Shown here: positions 1 through 14,405 of the stretch, in pieces | How the letters are laid out: each line of letters opens with the position of its first letter | Position numbering within the stretch: the first letter of the stretch is position 1 | Source: Serinus canaria | Lineage: Eukaryota > Chordata > Aves > Passeriformes > Fringillidae | Direction: 5' to 3' | Assembly: GCF_022539315.1 (NCBI RefSeq) | Contig: NC_066316.1 | Coordinates: 11,897,108-11,961,107, forward strand | DNA length: 64,000 bases | Notes under the pieces: generated by a model | What the model saw: only the letters and a program-made list of their open reading frames with translations | Databases searched by the model: none | Told to the model about the DNA's origin: nothing | Position numbers and translations under genes: made by a program

Positions 1-3000
1 TCACACCTAAAACTGTTTGTGCCCATCCATCTGACAAATATGGCTTTGAAGAACTTCAGTCCCCAATAGTATAGAAATAACTTTGCTTCAAGTTCAGTTC
101 TCTGGTGCAAATTAATATCATTTAGTCCTCAAGACAGCAGAAACAAGGAAAGAGACTTGGTTCTAAAAAGACTTGTGGTACATCCTTTGTTGCTGAAGGA
201 GGTTAGCCAGTGTACAAGGACTTTTGGTAAAGCAGCTCTATACAGAGAAGAAATTCTCCAACATACATCAAGATTTTTTCTTTGCCTTTTTAACTGGGTA
301 CAAGATGTATTTGTACTGAATATTTTGTGCTTTGAAATGCCAACTTCTTGTATTTGCTGATGAAATAATATAATTCTGTTGATCTATGCATCATTAATTT
401 ATGTTATTCCATTGAAAAAAAATGCTGGATTTGCTCAAATATTTTATTATCAAGCATTTAGCATATGCTGCAGAAGGAAATCCAAGCTAGATATTAGTGC
501 AGGAGACAGACCTGAAAGAGCAGGTGCTCATGTTCTGTTCTGAGTCATTAAAATCAGTGGAATTGCTGGGATTTGTTTCAACAGGACCAAGCCAGCACAT
601 TCACAGAGGAAGGATGGCTTTATGCAAAAGGGACCCATAGGCCCATTCTCTATTTTTAGTCCTGACACAGAGCCTCATTGCAATCCTGATTTAAGTCACC
701 TAATCTGTGGTGCAGCAATATTAATCTCATGCTTTATAAGCTCACCTGGCTCTGCCACAAATTACTGTAAACCCTTTTAGAAGACTTAACATGTTTCTGC
801 CTTTCAGTGATCACACTCAAATCCACAGGCCAGGAACAAAACACATCACAAAAGCTCAAAATCCAAGGAAATATGGATAGTGAAGGAAGAAACACCAACT
901 GCTAATGCCAAGAGGTGCACACAATTTTCCTTCTTTGGCACCTTTCAGCCTCAAAACTTTGTTACCTTCCCCACAGGACACATAATTTCCCATTAAATTC
1001 CTGTTGGCCCCAGTCAGGCACAGCACTTACCAAGTGTGATCTGTTCCCCACTGCATCTCTGCAGAGCAAGGCACCAGCACAGACCCAGAAACAAGATCTG
1101 AGAAGAAGCACTTTGTGTGCATGAGAGCCTGCAAGGTCCAGCCTCAGACCAGCTTCACTGCCTGCAAAGTTAGTTTTGATATCAACAGGGGGAACACACA
1201 ATGCTGAAGTTCTCATTCAAAAAACCTTCTGAAAAGTCCTCCTTCAAAGCCACAGCACCTACCCATTTTGATTTTCTAATTTTTCATAATTTTTTTAAAA
1301 TACCACTCAATTTTACCGCATTTATTCCATGTCCCTCTTGCATACAAGGTCCTGATTATGTAACTCTCTAACTCAATATGTGACTCAATCCACTTCAAAC
1401 CATAATATTTCCACAAAAGTCAGTGCTGAAAAATGATCCCACTCTCAGTCCTCCCTGGCATCAGAAGCTGTGGAGTTGTACTGGCATGACCCTTGGTCTG
1501 GGTTTTCTTTATAGACCTAACATGAAACTGCTCCTTCCAGGACACCCCACATTCTCCCATATGCCAGGACTCTCCTAACTTCCAGATCTGAATTGCTGCA
1601 ATACAACTTTATGAGAAATTTAAACCAGTTCACTGGTTGTTATCCATTGCACAGCACACTCTTGGAGTTTACTGGCAGGTTCACAGACACAGGACTCTCC
1701 ATCCTGCATTCTCTCAGACACATTTCTCTGCTGAATTTGATGAGGCTCATCCAATCTCCTTCAAAAGAGGTGGTTCCTAAATGGTATTTATTTGTTTTTC
1801 TGCTTACAAACACTTTGAAATTCAAATATTTTCCTAGGAAAGCAGTGGATATACACCCTACTGGGTTTTGTGCAGTAAAATTAAAAAGAGCTTATTTGAA
1901 ATTTATATTGGTGGTGGTTGTGCTAAAGAGAAGTAAATTATTAAATGAAGGTCACCATAAATCTGTCAGAGTAAACTGTAGAAACCACTGTAAAATGGCT
2001 GTGCACTGACTATTGTTTTACTATAACAGCTACCATTAAACTACAGTTTTATCACCACCATCATTGATTTATTTTCCTGAACTTCCAGAATACAGCCCTG
2101 TTAAAATCTTAATTCAGAGTGTATTTCTTCTTTGTTGGCACTGAGAGAATATCAGGACTTCCCCCATAGGTCAGAGGTGACTGTGTCACTCACACTGGGC
2201 TGCAAGGAGCCCAACAAAATAATATTTGAGCTTTCACTTGGAGGTGAAACTCTGGGCAGGAATTACCCCCTTGTTGACACAGAAAACGAGAGGGATGTGT
2301 TGGGTGTTTCTGCCATGAAGCAGGGCCTGGGCTGTGACTCCAAAGGAGCTCAGGCACCACAGAGCACCAGCTGAGGAGCTCAGCCTGGACACCTGCTGGC
2401 CAGGCTGACCAGAAACCTGATAATACCAGCCAAAATTATCCCTACCTGTGACCTGAACTTGTCCAAAAGGGGTGGTGAAAATGCCTGGTCACCCTGCCAG
2501 CAAAGCCTTATAACAGAGTTGGCACCTTGGGGGGCCTTCTTGGAGGTTTTCTAGATTCAACTAGCCAGGCTGGAAATGGATGCTGAGTTCCCAAGGTCAG
2601 CTTCTAGAGAAACTCAGAGCATCAAGAAAAAGGTTAATTTTGGGCAAGCACACCTGAGCTTTGCAGAGCTGAAGACCAAGCAATTAAATCAATGCAGAAA
2701 AAGCAGATAATTACCCAACTCTGTCATAAGCCTTTCTTTTATATAAACACTGGTGGGTGTGGGAGGAGTCTTCCTCTATTCATCCATGAGCATATTGCAA
2801 AAATCTCTCAGTTAAACCACCCTAAATTTTCCACTAACAATGGCAATGCCAGCAGTGTATCTACACAAACAGAAAAACTAATGAGAAAAAACCCAGTGAA
2901 GGGTCATCAGATGATAGATCTCTGCTGCTGCTGGAAAAGCAAAAAAAAAAAGGTAGCTGCCTAGGTAGGGGAGAAAACTGCTTTGCCTTTGCTACTCTTG

Positions 3001-6000
3001 CTATTGCAGTGCCCTTTATATATGCAGGCTGAGAGGAATGCATCATAAAAGGTGACATTTTATAACAGCAGTTTGTAAATTTTACAGAAGCTTACTGCCT
3101 GTAAATCACACAGCTTATACCCTCACTGACTTTATTACTGCAAACCCAACCGTGGATAAACTCCATGCCAGTTTACTTTAAATTTATCTTTTTTATTCAG
3201 ACCTTCCTGAGGTCTTTTAATATTCCTCTTCTTCTAATGATAAAGCCATCCTGATAATCTTATTTTCTTGACAGACATTTTGAAGGACTCTATTGTATCT
3301 TGAAAAGGCAATTCCTGGTTTGGTTCGTTCCTATCTTAGCATGTACTTCTGCTGTCAAAAGATGTGCTTTTCCTCTTTATTTCAATTACATGCATTTATT
3401 TGTAGTCCAAATCCCCTCATCACCTAACCCACTGACTTGCTTCACAGCCAGACATCACAGAATGGGTTTTACAGGATCTATGCACAAACCTGTCCTCTAT
3501 TTGGTAACATCCACGTTTATTTCAGAGCAGAGCTACACAATTTACTCTCCCATCTGTGCAGTGGATATTTTCATGGGTAATCTTCTCAGGCATTAATGGA
3601 AACCAGTGGCACAAATTCCTTGTGCTTCAGTGAGAGTTTTGTGAATTACCTTGTTTTTCCAGAGAGCCTCCAGGAGCAGAGTGCCCCAGCTGATGATCTT
3701 CCCCCTCCTTTCAGCAGTTCTTATTCTCTGCTTATGGTTCTGTTCTTACTTCACTTTCAGCCCTAATAAAAGTCAAGGCTAGACTCTGCTCAAACCTTTG
3801 CTTCAAGGGTGGAGGAGTCCACACTGTTTGGAAACCAGTGGAGAAAGATTTCCTCAGAGTGCTTCACAATGCAGCTATTGAAAACTTGAGACCTATTTTC
3901 CTTGGCAAGTCGAGCAGGATTTGTAGTCAGGTTGGATGTAGTGCTCTCCTCTGGAGCTCAGGGAAGTGCTGGCTGTGCCAAGGTGTTGATTACAGTGGAA
4001 ATCTGTCAACATGGAGCAGCAAATGGACGGCCCCTCTCCAGGCTCTGCTGCTGGCTTTGTGCCTGCTTGGAATCACAGCCCCTTTTAGCAAGGATGCAGT
4101 GAAGTTTCCCTGAGACACCCTGGCTTACACTGAGAGCTTGGCACCAGAAGCTGGCTGGCATCCAAAGTCTCTCAAGACTCTGAACAGGACCTCACAGCCC
4201 TTTTGGGCTCATGAAACCCTCTGCTCCTTCTCTACAGAACCTCTGCAGTTTTGGGGAAGATGTTTCATTGCATGGATGAAACCACCTCCATGTGTGCCTG
4301 TTCTAGCCAGCAGCATCAAACTTAAAATTCAATCTTATGGTGCCTTGTTGTCTTTTCATTTATTTACCATGAATAAGGGGTCTGTTTATTTTGACCAAAA
4401 TAAACATTAAGTCACATTTTCTCCAAGAGAACAAGCAGCTTTAGCACGTTGAGCTTTGTAGTTCCGTGGCCACTGCACAAACAATAATAATTTCTTAAGA
4501 TAATTGTGATTTCTGTTACAACTTTGGAGCATAATGACTTAAAGACACCTTAATGTGAGGTTGAGATGTTTTTAAAGAGGTTTTTGGTCCTACAGATGGA
4601 GGACAATGCCTGCTGGGATGTTGCCAAATCCCAGGAGTTGGATTTTTTGGATGCTGAGGTTGAGACCTGCAGACAGTTTGCAAGGTTAGCATGGCAGTGA
4701 CTTCCTTCTATCATCACATGCATGGACCAACAACCTCAACATCTTGAGAAGATGTGTGTCACACACACCAGGAATTCCTTTAGTCCTCATCCACAGGGAT
4801 GAGCAGTCTCTCTGAGCACACCACAGAGGACTATGAAGGTGTTCAGTTAATATTTACTGCTGAAATGGAGATTTCATTTCCCAGAAGACATCCTCAGAGT
4901 ATGCACATGCAGAATCCATTTACTTCATCTTTGGTCCTCAGAGATGCATCAACATATAAAGGCATTTAATTGCTGCATTTTAAATGCCCTGCTTGGAGAT
5001 TAAATATTACACAGAAAAATGGATTCGATAAAACGGAGCACAAATCATTACAATTCCAAAACATAAATCTCTTTGTTACTGCTCTTTTGCTGCTGCTGCA
5101 AATTGTTGGCATGTTTTACTGGAACTCTTTTTGTCTGTTTTTATTTTAAAGTCTGTACATAGAAAAGAGGATGGAAAATGTAGGTGGAGGGTGAGGGCAT
5201 TTTTTTTTCAGCTGGCTACAGTGAGACGAGGAAATATGTTTGCTTTATAAAATCAGATTTTTGCAGGATTCTGGTTCCATATGGGAAATAGAAGGGGTTG
5301 GATAATTTGGAAAGGAGTTCCTAAAGATATTCCAAAAGAATGAACTTTTGAGATCAACCATTCCATGTGCCAGGACATCTTTTTTAATATGAAATTTAAT
5401 CAGCATTGTGTAATGACATTACATTTTATATTGCAAATTACATATTGTAATTATCTAATTACACATTGTAAATATATGATTACACGAATTTGCACCAAAA
5501 TTCATAATTAAACTTAATTACACTAATTGCATCAATCTAAACTAATCAACTACAAAATACAAGGAAAACTCATGCAAACAAAGCTAAAAAAAGGAACATT
5601 TTGAGAGTGAGCTCACACTCCCAGAATACCCAGAGACACAACATTGCCTTATATCTGGAAATAAAATCATAAGTAGAGATGTGTGGGAAACCATTTCTCC
5701 AACCTTAAGATGATTTAAAGAAATTATTCCTGCTCTGAAATAGGGCAGACACACCTCCAAATCTTACAAAGATATTGGAAGATTGGACTATTGGGGGCTT
5801 TTTTTCCATTTCTGTATAAAATTACAGGAGACTTCTCATCTGCTCCAGATGGAAGGGATTTGGCTTCAGTGAACTGCCAGTTTCCACCAGAAAAGCAGAT
5901 ACATTTGGATGCCAGCTTCACCAGGAGCAGCAAGTGCCTCACATCCCTTAAAACCTGGTCCTAAATCTCCCAGTACAGCAACAGGGCTGGATTTACCTTT

Positions 6001-7892
6001 GCTGTGCTGAGAGCAATGGTCAGCAGAAAGGATTTAGCACATCCTGGAGCACATCCTTGTTCATTTGAGGTTCATGTGGCAGCCCAAGTCCTAAAATTCC
6101 CTTTCCTACAAAATTAACACTGGCACGTTCCAACTCCATTAGCGTGGGTATCACCATGCATAATTATAATTTACTTTCTTTGCTAATTAGTGGCCCATTT
6201 TTCTGCAGGATGCTCATCATGACTCCAGGAAAGGTTTTAGTCATGGAAACATACACTGCTTTTGATGCATTTTCAGTAATTAAAACCCATCTTACACATT
6301 TATATACGTTTCATTCCTTTGGGGAACAATTCTGAGGGAACTGATGGAATTCCTGCTGATCAGAGACAAAAATAGGCAATTATGGATCATTCCCTTTCTT
6401 TCCCTCCCTTTTATCACTTCTGTATTGGTAATTAAAACTGTTGTACTGTAAATATAGCTTCACACATCTCAAATGAAGGAGAGCTGTTGCCAATAAAGCC
6501 TACAGTGTGCCCAGGCAGTGTCATGGTGAAGGAAACAAACTGAGATGCATTTTCCCATGGATGCACTCTGGAAAGTCCCATTAATACTCATCATTAGATG
6601 ATGAGGTGGGTGAGAGGATGCTACTCCAAGGCATTCAGAGGTGACACAACTCAACTCAGGTGTAGCAGAGGTGCTTGAAAATGTTGCATCCCTTCTCCAG
6701 CACTCCGTTTCCCAGGAAAATTATCTTTCTGGCAGTTTTTCTTATTTGCCTGGTAGATTTGAAAACAGAAAGAGCCTTTTCTCTGCAAGCAGCAAAAGGT
6801 GAATATTTACCCTTTGTCTCTGAAATGTCCCCTCCTCCAGAAGCACGACCACAGCAGGTGTGTTGTGGCCCTGGGAGTGTCCCTGCTGGCAGGCAGGGGA
6901 CTGGGAAGTGCTGGAGAGCAGCTTCTCAGCCCAAAGCAAAGGAAAGCACATTCCCACACCCCCTGTGTACTGCTATCTTCAAAGCCTTTTGTAAGGCTCT
7001 TAACTTGGTGAGTTGTACAGTGCTGTCCTCATTCTCACTGATACAATCGTGCTCTCACATTTAATGAAAACACGAGGGAACATGATGTTTGCTGTTTAAC
7101 CAGGAGATCCTATCTGAAAAGACTCCACTCATGGAAAGCCACTACAATAAATATTGCTTATGTTCAAAACCAGCAACACTTCTTTATCTGCTGCCTCTAA
7201 ACCAGCATCAATCACACAAAGCACTTTCAATCGAGCTAAAATTTATGACTTTTTATTCAAAGATAGGCAGGCCTGAATTTAAATTTATCCATGTCATCCC
7301 AGTCCTTGCTGTGTGTGACACTGTCTTTAAGCACCCAGTTGCCCATTGTATTTTCCAGTGGATTTAAATCCCTTGGGGTCTTCTGCAGGGCATCCCTACT
7401 TGTGTGTTAGACCTTGATCTGCAAGGGGAGTTAGGCTCACAGAGCACAAAAACCAGGATGTCTTCAAAGTCCCCCCACTGCTTCCACCTTGCCTGGGAGA
7501 TGTACCAGGTTCCCAGAACTTAATTATTCCACATCTGTCAGTAAATATCCTCAAGGCCTCGAGGCATCCTCAGAGGGATGTATGTCCTGATAACTTTGAG
7601 AATCTTTGCATCTCCATTCCCAACCACCACTGGAATCCCACTGGGATCTGGGAGCAAACTCATCATTCCCCTGCCTGCTTTCCCTGAAGGTAGCTAAAGC
7701 ACATTTACAGGGTCAGTCTCCTGGCAGAAGAGAAGCAGAAGAGAAGAGCATTTCCCCATTTCCACAAGAGCTCAGGACTCAGAAGTCTCACACAAGGTGC
7801 ACAAGGTCCACGTGCAGCTCTTCTCTCTGCCCAAACACATTTGACCTTCCATCTCCCCTCACAACAATGCTCAAGGCAGATCCCAAAGGGAA

Positions 7893-7893
<1 letters not shown>
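1..7893. other. Intergenic DNA without recognised genes
   Basis: This is CpG-poor, AT-rich sequence. Open frames are short, overlapping and lack domain features. The only structural note is an AT-rich stretch at 5390-5560 with repeated ATTACA/TGTAAT inverted words, for example the short hairpin at 5437-5451. I see no repeat family, RNA gene or promoter. Confidence 0.7.

Positions 7894-7968
<75 letters not shown>
7894..7968. repeat. Interrupted (CTG)n microsatellite, 25 triplets
   Basis: Thirteen CTG triplets (7894-7932), one CTA (7933-7935), then eleven CTG triplets (7936-7968). It creates artefactual poly-Leu, poly-Ala and poly-Ser open frames on both strands. Nothing around it indicates a gene. 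Confidence 0.98.
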
Positions 7969-7969
<1 letters not shown>

Positions 7970-10204
7970 GTTTACCTGGTGAAGCAATTTCACCCTGGTG
8001 GAGTCTAATCCAACACACAGCCAGGCAGAAATCAAGCAGCACCAAGTTTCAGCCTGTCTTGCTGTGACATCCCCAGCAGGAGTGGCCGTGCCAGGCACTG
8101 AAACCTGCAAACCCTTCCCTGGATTTAGGTCTGACACTTCTCTCCAGCTGAATTTTCTCATGGATTGCATAGGGTGAAAGAACATTATTTCTCTTGGCAA
8201 AGGTGGGCAGAGAGTGACAGAGATGAAATTATCCAAAGCATCAACCAAACTCAGGTGCCTGTTTGGCCCTCAAAGCATTGCCTTGTTAAGTTCAACCTGG
8301 GTTAGTTATTTTAGGTTGCTCAAACCAGTCCAAGCTGGAATTACCCACAAGTTACCAGAGGAAAAGAAGGAAACACTTCTAAAGGTGCTTTCCCCTACGT
8401 GCCATGGATGCCCTCTGCCTGCTCTACACACCACACACCAGAAGAGACTTTCAGACATTGCTGGCAGTGGATTTGCACAGAAGTAAAAATGTGATCTTTG
8501 CCTTTTGTTCACCTGACACTTTGTACAGTTTTGGTTTAAAGGCCTCCTTAGTTCTGCCCCACAAATCAAGCTGCTTTGTGAGGGCAGGAGGGAAGCTGAT
8601 GACTACAGCACTGGAGAAATGGTTTCTGCAGTGTTCTGCTCTCACAGCATCACATTTAAATCTGGGTGAAGGCAAACTGATTTTCATTTTAATGTCTGTT
8701 CCTGAAGGAAACATATAATCAGCCAAAGGAAGCTTCTCATTGTGATTTTAAGCTAGCATAAACACTTTAACACAAAATTAAAGGGTTTTTTTAACTGAAC
8801 AGGTAGCTATTTTATGTAGAAAAATTGATACACTTCCACTGTTTGAAAAAATAACAAAAGGTAAGCTTATTTCTCAAAAAAATCTTAAAAATCCATAAAA
8901 AAATAAAAATAAAAAAAATTAAAAAAAATTGGACCAAGCTGCTAATTGTGGTGAGCTTTCAGAGAGTGCCTGTCACCCTCAGGGCTGGGAGTGATGGAAT
9001 CAGATACCTTTGTGTGTTCACCTCCTCCTCTGTCCAGTCTGTGTGCTTTGGAGTTCCTGACAAAACCACTGAGAGAAAACTGATCACAAGAACCTCAGCA
9101 GCCATCTCTGAGCCCAAAGCTGTACCAGGCTGATAATATTGTCATAAGATGCATGAAGCTATGGATATTGAGAAAGCACCTCCAGGGATGAATGCAAAAC
9201 TACAGGATATTGGCTAATTCTATGTAAGGCTGTTCTGCATTGTTCTCCAAAAATATCAACTCATTTACCACCAGGAAACAAAAGGGCAGTGATATTTGGA
9301 AAGGAAATGAGAGGACTAAAATCCCAGCATTTTTCCAACCATATTCCTTCATCCCAGGTCATATCTTGGATATCATACAGTCCTTCTACACTTTTTTCTC
9401 CCCAAAAGAGGAAGCACTGGGAACATCAGAGCTCATGGCTGTGCCCAAGTAGGGAATGGCCCCTGCAAAGGAGCAAAGTGAAACAGGTCACACTTCTGCC
9501 TGGACAAAGGGTGGCAGAGAGGGCACATGTGGCAGGTTCAGCTTGGCAGTCTTGTTCAGCCACAGTAAAGCCCATCTGGAAAGAAGAACTACTGCTCATA
9601 ACCCAGGAACTAGAGAGCACCTAATGCAATTGTTTGGCAAAGGGTTTAAAACACAGAGAAGGAAGTGTTGTCTTCACGCAGTATAGAACCAAAGCACAGA
9701 CCTTGTCACCACAGGATGTTGAAAGAGCTGAAGGTGTAAATATCCATGGTAGAAAGGTTATCTGAGAGTGTTACTCTGGAGGATTGTGAGTTATACCTCT
9801 CCCTTGCTGATGGCTGGAATTTGGGTAGGTAATTGATTTATATATTTTTTCCTCAAATGTTTTCTGAAGTATCTGTAGTCCCTGGCAGAGGAAGGGCACT
9901 GGAGTGAGCTGGTCAGAAGGTGTCCAAAAGGGCAGATGTGGAGTGAAGGCAGGCCCTGGAGACAGGGTGCACCCAGCAGAGCAAGGGTCCTGATGGTGGG
10001 GTGGTACTTCTCAACTACTGCCAAGGGCATCCCCGAGCAGTGCTGAGCTGTGGCATGGTTAGAGATGGGTGAGAGCCCTCCAGTCCCTGAGAAGGCAGCC
10101 TGCTTTCACCCACCCACTCACACCCCTGCACATCCATCCAGAGCTAGCCCTGCCGACCTCAGGGAGCCTTTGTTCCTGCAGGGAAGCTCATCCTCATTTC
10201 CTTT
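7969..10204. other. Intergenic DNA without recognised genes
   Basis: No gene or named repeat is recognised. An A-rich low-complexity run lies at about 8875-8930 (A7-8 blocks with T interruptions). It could be a relic of a retroposed tail but has no identifiable body. Confidence 0.65.
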
Positions 10205-10670
10205 GTCTCAGCAAAGGCAGACGGCTCGATTTGCATCCAGGTGTAATAACCAATCTGCCATTCGGGAGAGCCAGGAAAGAAAGCACCTTCATTCTTCCTG
10301 CTGGGGGCTGAAAACCCTGGCACCAAAGATGAAAGCCGCGAGAACCAAAAAGCGCTTTCAGAGTTTCATCCAATTAAACAGAGACATCCGTGTGTGCGTT
10401 TCTCTCCATAACAAGCAGCAAAAAATGATTAGCCTGCCAGTTAATGGGAGTGCTCATGGCTCGCTCCTCTGGCTCAGCCACAAATGTTTGAGTCGTTTTC
10501 TTGCAATCACAGCTGGGCAATCAGACTCCTGCCTTCCTTTCATGGCTAAGCTGGGGAACTTGGAGAAGGAGGCAAAAGGATCATTTGGGAGAAGGGGATC
10601 ATTTATTGCAGTGTGTTTGGGTAAAGCCAGTGTTGCTTTATTATTTTTAAATTGCATCATTCAACATTTC
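10205..10670. promoter_or_regulatory. Candidate conserved noncoding element
   Basis: This block keeps CpGs (about ten over 465 bases) in CpG-poor surroundings. It holds motif-like words such as an ATTTGCAT octamer-type site (10229-10236) and homeobox-type AATTAAAC/TTAATG words. No coding signature is consistent with its open frames. Conservation cannot be tested here. Confidence 0.3.
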
Positions 10671-13549
10671 TAAATGAAATGCTGTTTTTCTAACAATTTT
10701 TTGTAGATAAGTGCCCCCCACACTGCTCCTTTGCCTGGCCCTGTTCTCAAATTCACCACACTCTCATAAATAGTTTCAGTCACCCTAAAACTGTGGATTT
10801 TGATGAGTAAATTATTTTTCCAAATGTCGTCATCTGAATTTTCCCTAAACTTCTCCACTCTCGTTATTTCAGCATAGCTGGGTTAGAAATAGCATGTCCA
10901 TGCCCTCATTCTTTGGATTTAAAAATATATAAAAAAAAAATTCTTTTTAACCTACTGAAAAATTTGTGCCTTTGCAGAGTGGCTTTGATCCAAAGCTGTG
11001 TGAAACAACAGGAATCTTTCCCTTGACTTCAGTGGTTCGGGGACTTGGCCCTTATGCTTTCACTGAGGAATAAGCAAAAGCTATTACTGTGGCAGTGTGG
11101 GATAATTGTTTCTTTCGTCTGTCATGGTGCCCCAGCACACCGAGCCAGCAAAGCCCAGCTCACATCTCACTCAGCACAGCCTGGGATGCATTTCAGAAAG
11201 GCCTTTGCCAGAGCTTTATCCAATCAAAGCGACAAACATGAGACAAATGTCACTGCTATATTCTGCAGCATCAAACTCAGCTTTATTAACACATACTCCT
11301 GGCATGGCAAAAGAAATCCATGGGCTTGCAGGTCAGTGCTGGTTTGAGTGCACAAGGCAGGGCAGAAATCATGGAGCTGCTGTCAGCCATTCAACAGAAG
11401 CAGAGCTGGTTTTGGGGGCTGCTGAGAGCGAGCTGTGCAGAGGAGCACGGGAGGTTCATCAGGGATCGGGACCGGGAAGACGATTCCACAGAAGCCAAAT
11501 GCTTGCAATGTGTGGGAAACACAATAAAAACCTGCACTGGAGCAGACAGCAGGTGCTGATACAACGACTGGCACTCGCCAGCCAGACATGGACTCCATTT
11601 TATTACTTCAATTTGTTTTACTTACCCGTGCAGCTCATGGTTTTAAAGAGCCTATCTGAGCGAGGCACGAGACTGAGGTGCGTGTCAGCAAAGCATTCCC
11701 ATAGCAAGGGTGAGAGAAATAATAACTTGTCACTGAAAACAGTTGCCTCCTGGGGGAAAAAAAGCCCAGCAGTAATTGAATCCTCATTTTGGAAAGAGTA
11801 AAACCCACAAACAAATGTTTTCTGCAACAAACCCCTCATTATGGATATGAAGGCTTTTGTGCGAGACAGCGTGCTGCCGTGTGATTGCATGTTTCTGCTG
11901 CTGGCTGCTCACAGTGGGATCTGGGGAGGTTGGGTCTCTGCTGTTGGAAAATGCTGGCTGTAGGTACCACACAGAAACCAGGGAGTGTAAACCTGGAGCA
12001 TGATGTCAGTGAGTCATACCCCTCCCTCAATCTCCCACTCGACTGGGGCATGGTATGAATTGTCTTCAGAAATCTACATCTCTAATGTTATCTTTAGGGA
12101 AATGAATTGAAAGGAAACTTGAAAATATGCTGATAAAGACCTTTGAAAGGTCTGGTCTGGCTCCTGTGATGATTTCACTTCTCCCCAGGAAAGTAAAAGA
12201 AATTTTTACTGCACATCAGGGGGAATGTAAGGAAGCTGGGCATCCAGGATATGGTTTTTAATAAAGGAATCAAACAGAAATGAAACCGTGTTTAGGCTTT
12301 TCAGTTGAGCTTTTTATGAGTTCTTTAACTCAGAAATTCCCCACAGATAGGTTTCTCAGTGTTGCCCATAGCACAGCAGGTTAGCTGGGAAACTCAGAAC
12401 AAAGAAGCTCTCTAAGAAATCAGTGCTTTGGTACATTAGAGGCACTTCCCATAACTTCTTATATGCAAGAATGGATAGCAACCTTATGTATGAGCACAGA
12501 AAATATGTATAAGCACATTTTCTTCAATAAAGACATTTCCATGTGCTTGATACAAAAATTCAAATATTCCAATAGTTTCCACCAGACATCATGACCTAGA
12601 GGATTTGTCCAGGTCGCAAGCGCCGCTTTTCCAGATTTCCCTATCTCTTGGGATCAAGATTCAGCAGGATATTTATCAGTTTCAAAATGTCCTGTCCCCC
12701 TTTCCACTTCCTCCTTCAGACAGAGCCTGCCTTGAGGTAAAATCATTGCAACATCTTGGGTGTGTGTACCAGGAAGACGTCGTTAGCAGGCAGAATTTAT
12801 GCACACACAGATGGGTTCCATGCATCACCTCCTGAAACACCAGTGACTGATCAGCACCTGAAACACCATTTTGGAGCACAACCCAGTAATGACCCCATCA
12901 CCAAGCTTCACTACTACCAATTCTCAAGCTCCCACTGGAAGTATTTGAAGGGGGGAACAAGTACATGGACAGGGCTGACACTGTCTGCCTTCCTAATGAC
13001 TTTTAACAACGTCCCACTCCACAGGCTTTTATGGAAAGTAAGTTGTGGTTGTATAAGGACAAACCCCCCTGTTTGGATTATTACTTGATTAAGGGCCAGG
13101 AAACACAGGAAGCAGTAAAAGGTCAGCTCACACATGGGGGAGAAATCGCTAGGAGAGCTCTCCAGGAAGCTGGGCTGTGCTGGGTCTGTGCTGTCCAACG
13201 CATTCATAGGTGCTCTGGGAAATGGGTGAAGGAAGGAGAAATGGGGTGGAGGTGGAGGGCAGAGGAAGGCAATGGAGTGGCAAAGATTTCTGATGAAACT
13301 CAGTGATAAGTCATGAAAGAAAGTATTTGGTGTAGTAAGGGTGGATTGTCTATGAAGAGCTTCTCCTGAAGACCTTGCCAGACTGAGTGACCAACCAGTA
13401 ACAGATGAAAGGCAGCACGGGCACCTGTGGGACAAAACAGATGGTTGAAAGAGCCCCAGAATCCTAACTTCACTTACACAATGATGGCTGCTGAGCTGAG
13501 CTTAACCCCCACTACCATGAAGAGGAAAATCTTGAATTCATGGTAGAGC
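10671..13549. other. Intergenic DNA without recognised genes
   Basis: A region near 11,000-11,900 has fewer stops and more CpG than average, including a 231-codon frame at 11106-11801 that begins at TTG, not ATG. I see no domain, splice structure or codon pattern to support a gene. Confidence 0.6.
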
Positions 13550-14405
13550 ATAGAATGGTTTGGGTTGGAAGGGACCTTTACAGTCCAACCCCCTGCAATG
13601 AACAGAGACACTTTCAACCAGACCAGGTGGCTCAGAGCCTGGTCCAACCCTGAATATTCCCAGGTGTGGGGCATCTGCCCCCCCTGGTCCAGTGGATCAG
13701 CAACTTCATCACCAAAATTTCTTCCTTATATCCCTATATCCTGTCTGAATATACTCTCTTTTAGTTTAAAACCCTCTCCTTGTCCTATCACAGCAGGCCC
13801 TACTGAAATGTTTGCCCTCGTCTTTCTTATGAGTCCCTTTTAAGCACTAACAAGCTGCAATAAGGTCTCCCTGGAGCCTTCTCTCCTCCAGGCTAAACAA
13901 TCCAAATTGTCTCAGCCTTTCCTCACCCCAGAGGTGCTCCTCCCCTGGGCTCACCCTGACAGGGGTCTGTCAGGGGACCCCAGAGCTGATGCAGCATTGC
14001 AGGTGAGGTCTCACCAGGACAGGGCAGAGGGGTCAAACCCCCTCCCTCAGCCTGCTGGCCACCCTGCTGTTGAAGCAGCACAGGTTACAGTGGTTTTCCT
14101 GGGTTGTGAGCATGGCACACACGTGGCCAGCTCATGTCCAGCTTTTCATCCACCAGTACCTCCCAGTCCTTCTTGGCAGGGCTGCTCTCAATGCACCCAT
14201 CCCCCAGCCTGTGCTGGTACCAGGGTCTGCCCTGACCCAGCACTTTGCCACTTGAACCTCTCTAGATTCCCACTGACCCACTTCTCAGACTTGTTCACAT
14301 CCCTCTGCATGGCCCCATCCTTCTCGTGTGTCAACCACAGCACTCAGCCTGGTGTCATCAGCAAATTCCTGAGGGTGCACTCACAGACAGCTGATGAAAA
14401 TAGAG
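13550..14405 (-). mobile_element. CR1 LINE 3' fragment, minus strand
   Basis: Reading the plus strand gives the reverse complement of a CR1 3' end: ATAGAATGGTTTGGGTTGGA, then TCTCCTTGTCCTATCACAGC, AAGGTCTCCCTGGAGCCTTC, CTCCAGGCTAAACAA, a GAGGTGCTCC block, GGTGAGGTCTCACCAGGACA, CTCATGTCCAGCTTTTCATC and TGGTGTCATCAGCAAATTCC. This order runs from the 3' UTR back into the end of ORF2. It is 5'-truncated, with small deletions and many changes. The far edge near 14,405 is approximate. Confidence 0.92.

Noticed and set aside
4395..4412. AATAAA followed by an A/T-rich stretch as a polyadenylation site
   Set aside because: AATAAA occurs often by chance in AT-rich DNA and there is no upstream exon.
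7606..8067. Open frame with a poly-Leu stretch, and minus-strand poly-Ser and poly-Ala frames
   Set aside because: They are produced by the CTG microsatellite. The flanks give no protein evidence.
10050..10673. 207-codon open frame
   Set aside because: No protein family is recognisable, there is an overlapping frame of similar quality, and the region looks noncoding.
11106..11801. 231-codon open frame
   Set aside because: It begins at TTG, has no recognisable domain, no splice context and no coding-like composition.
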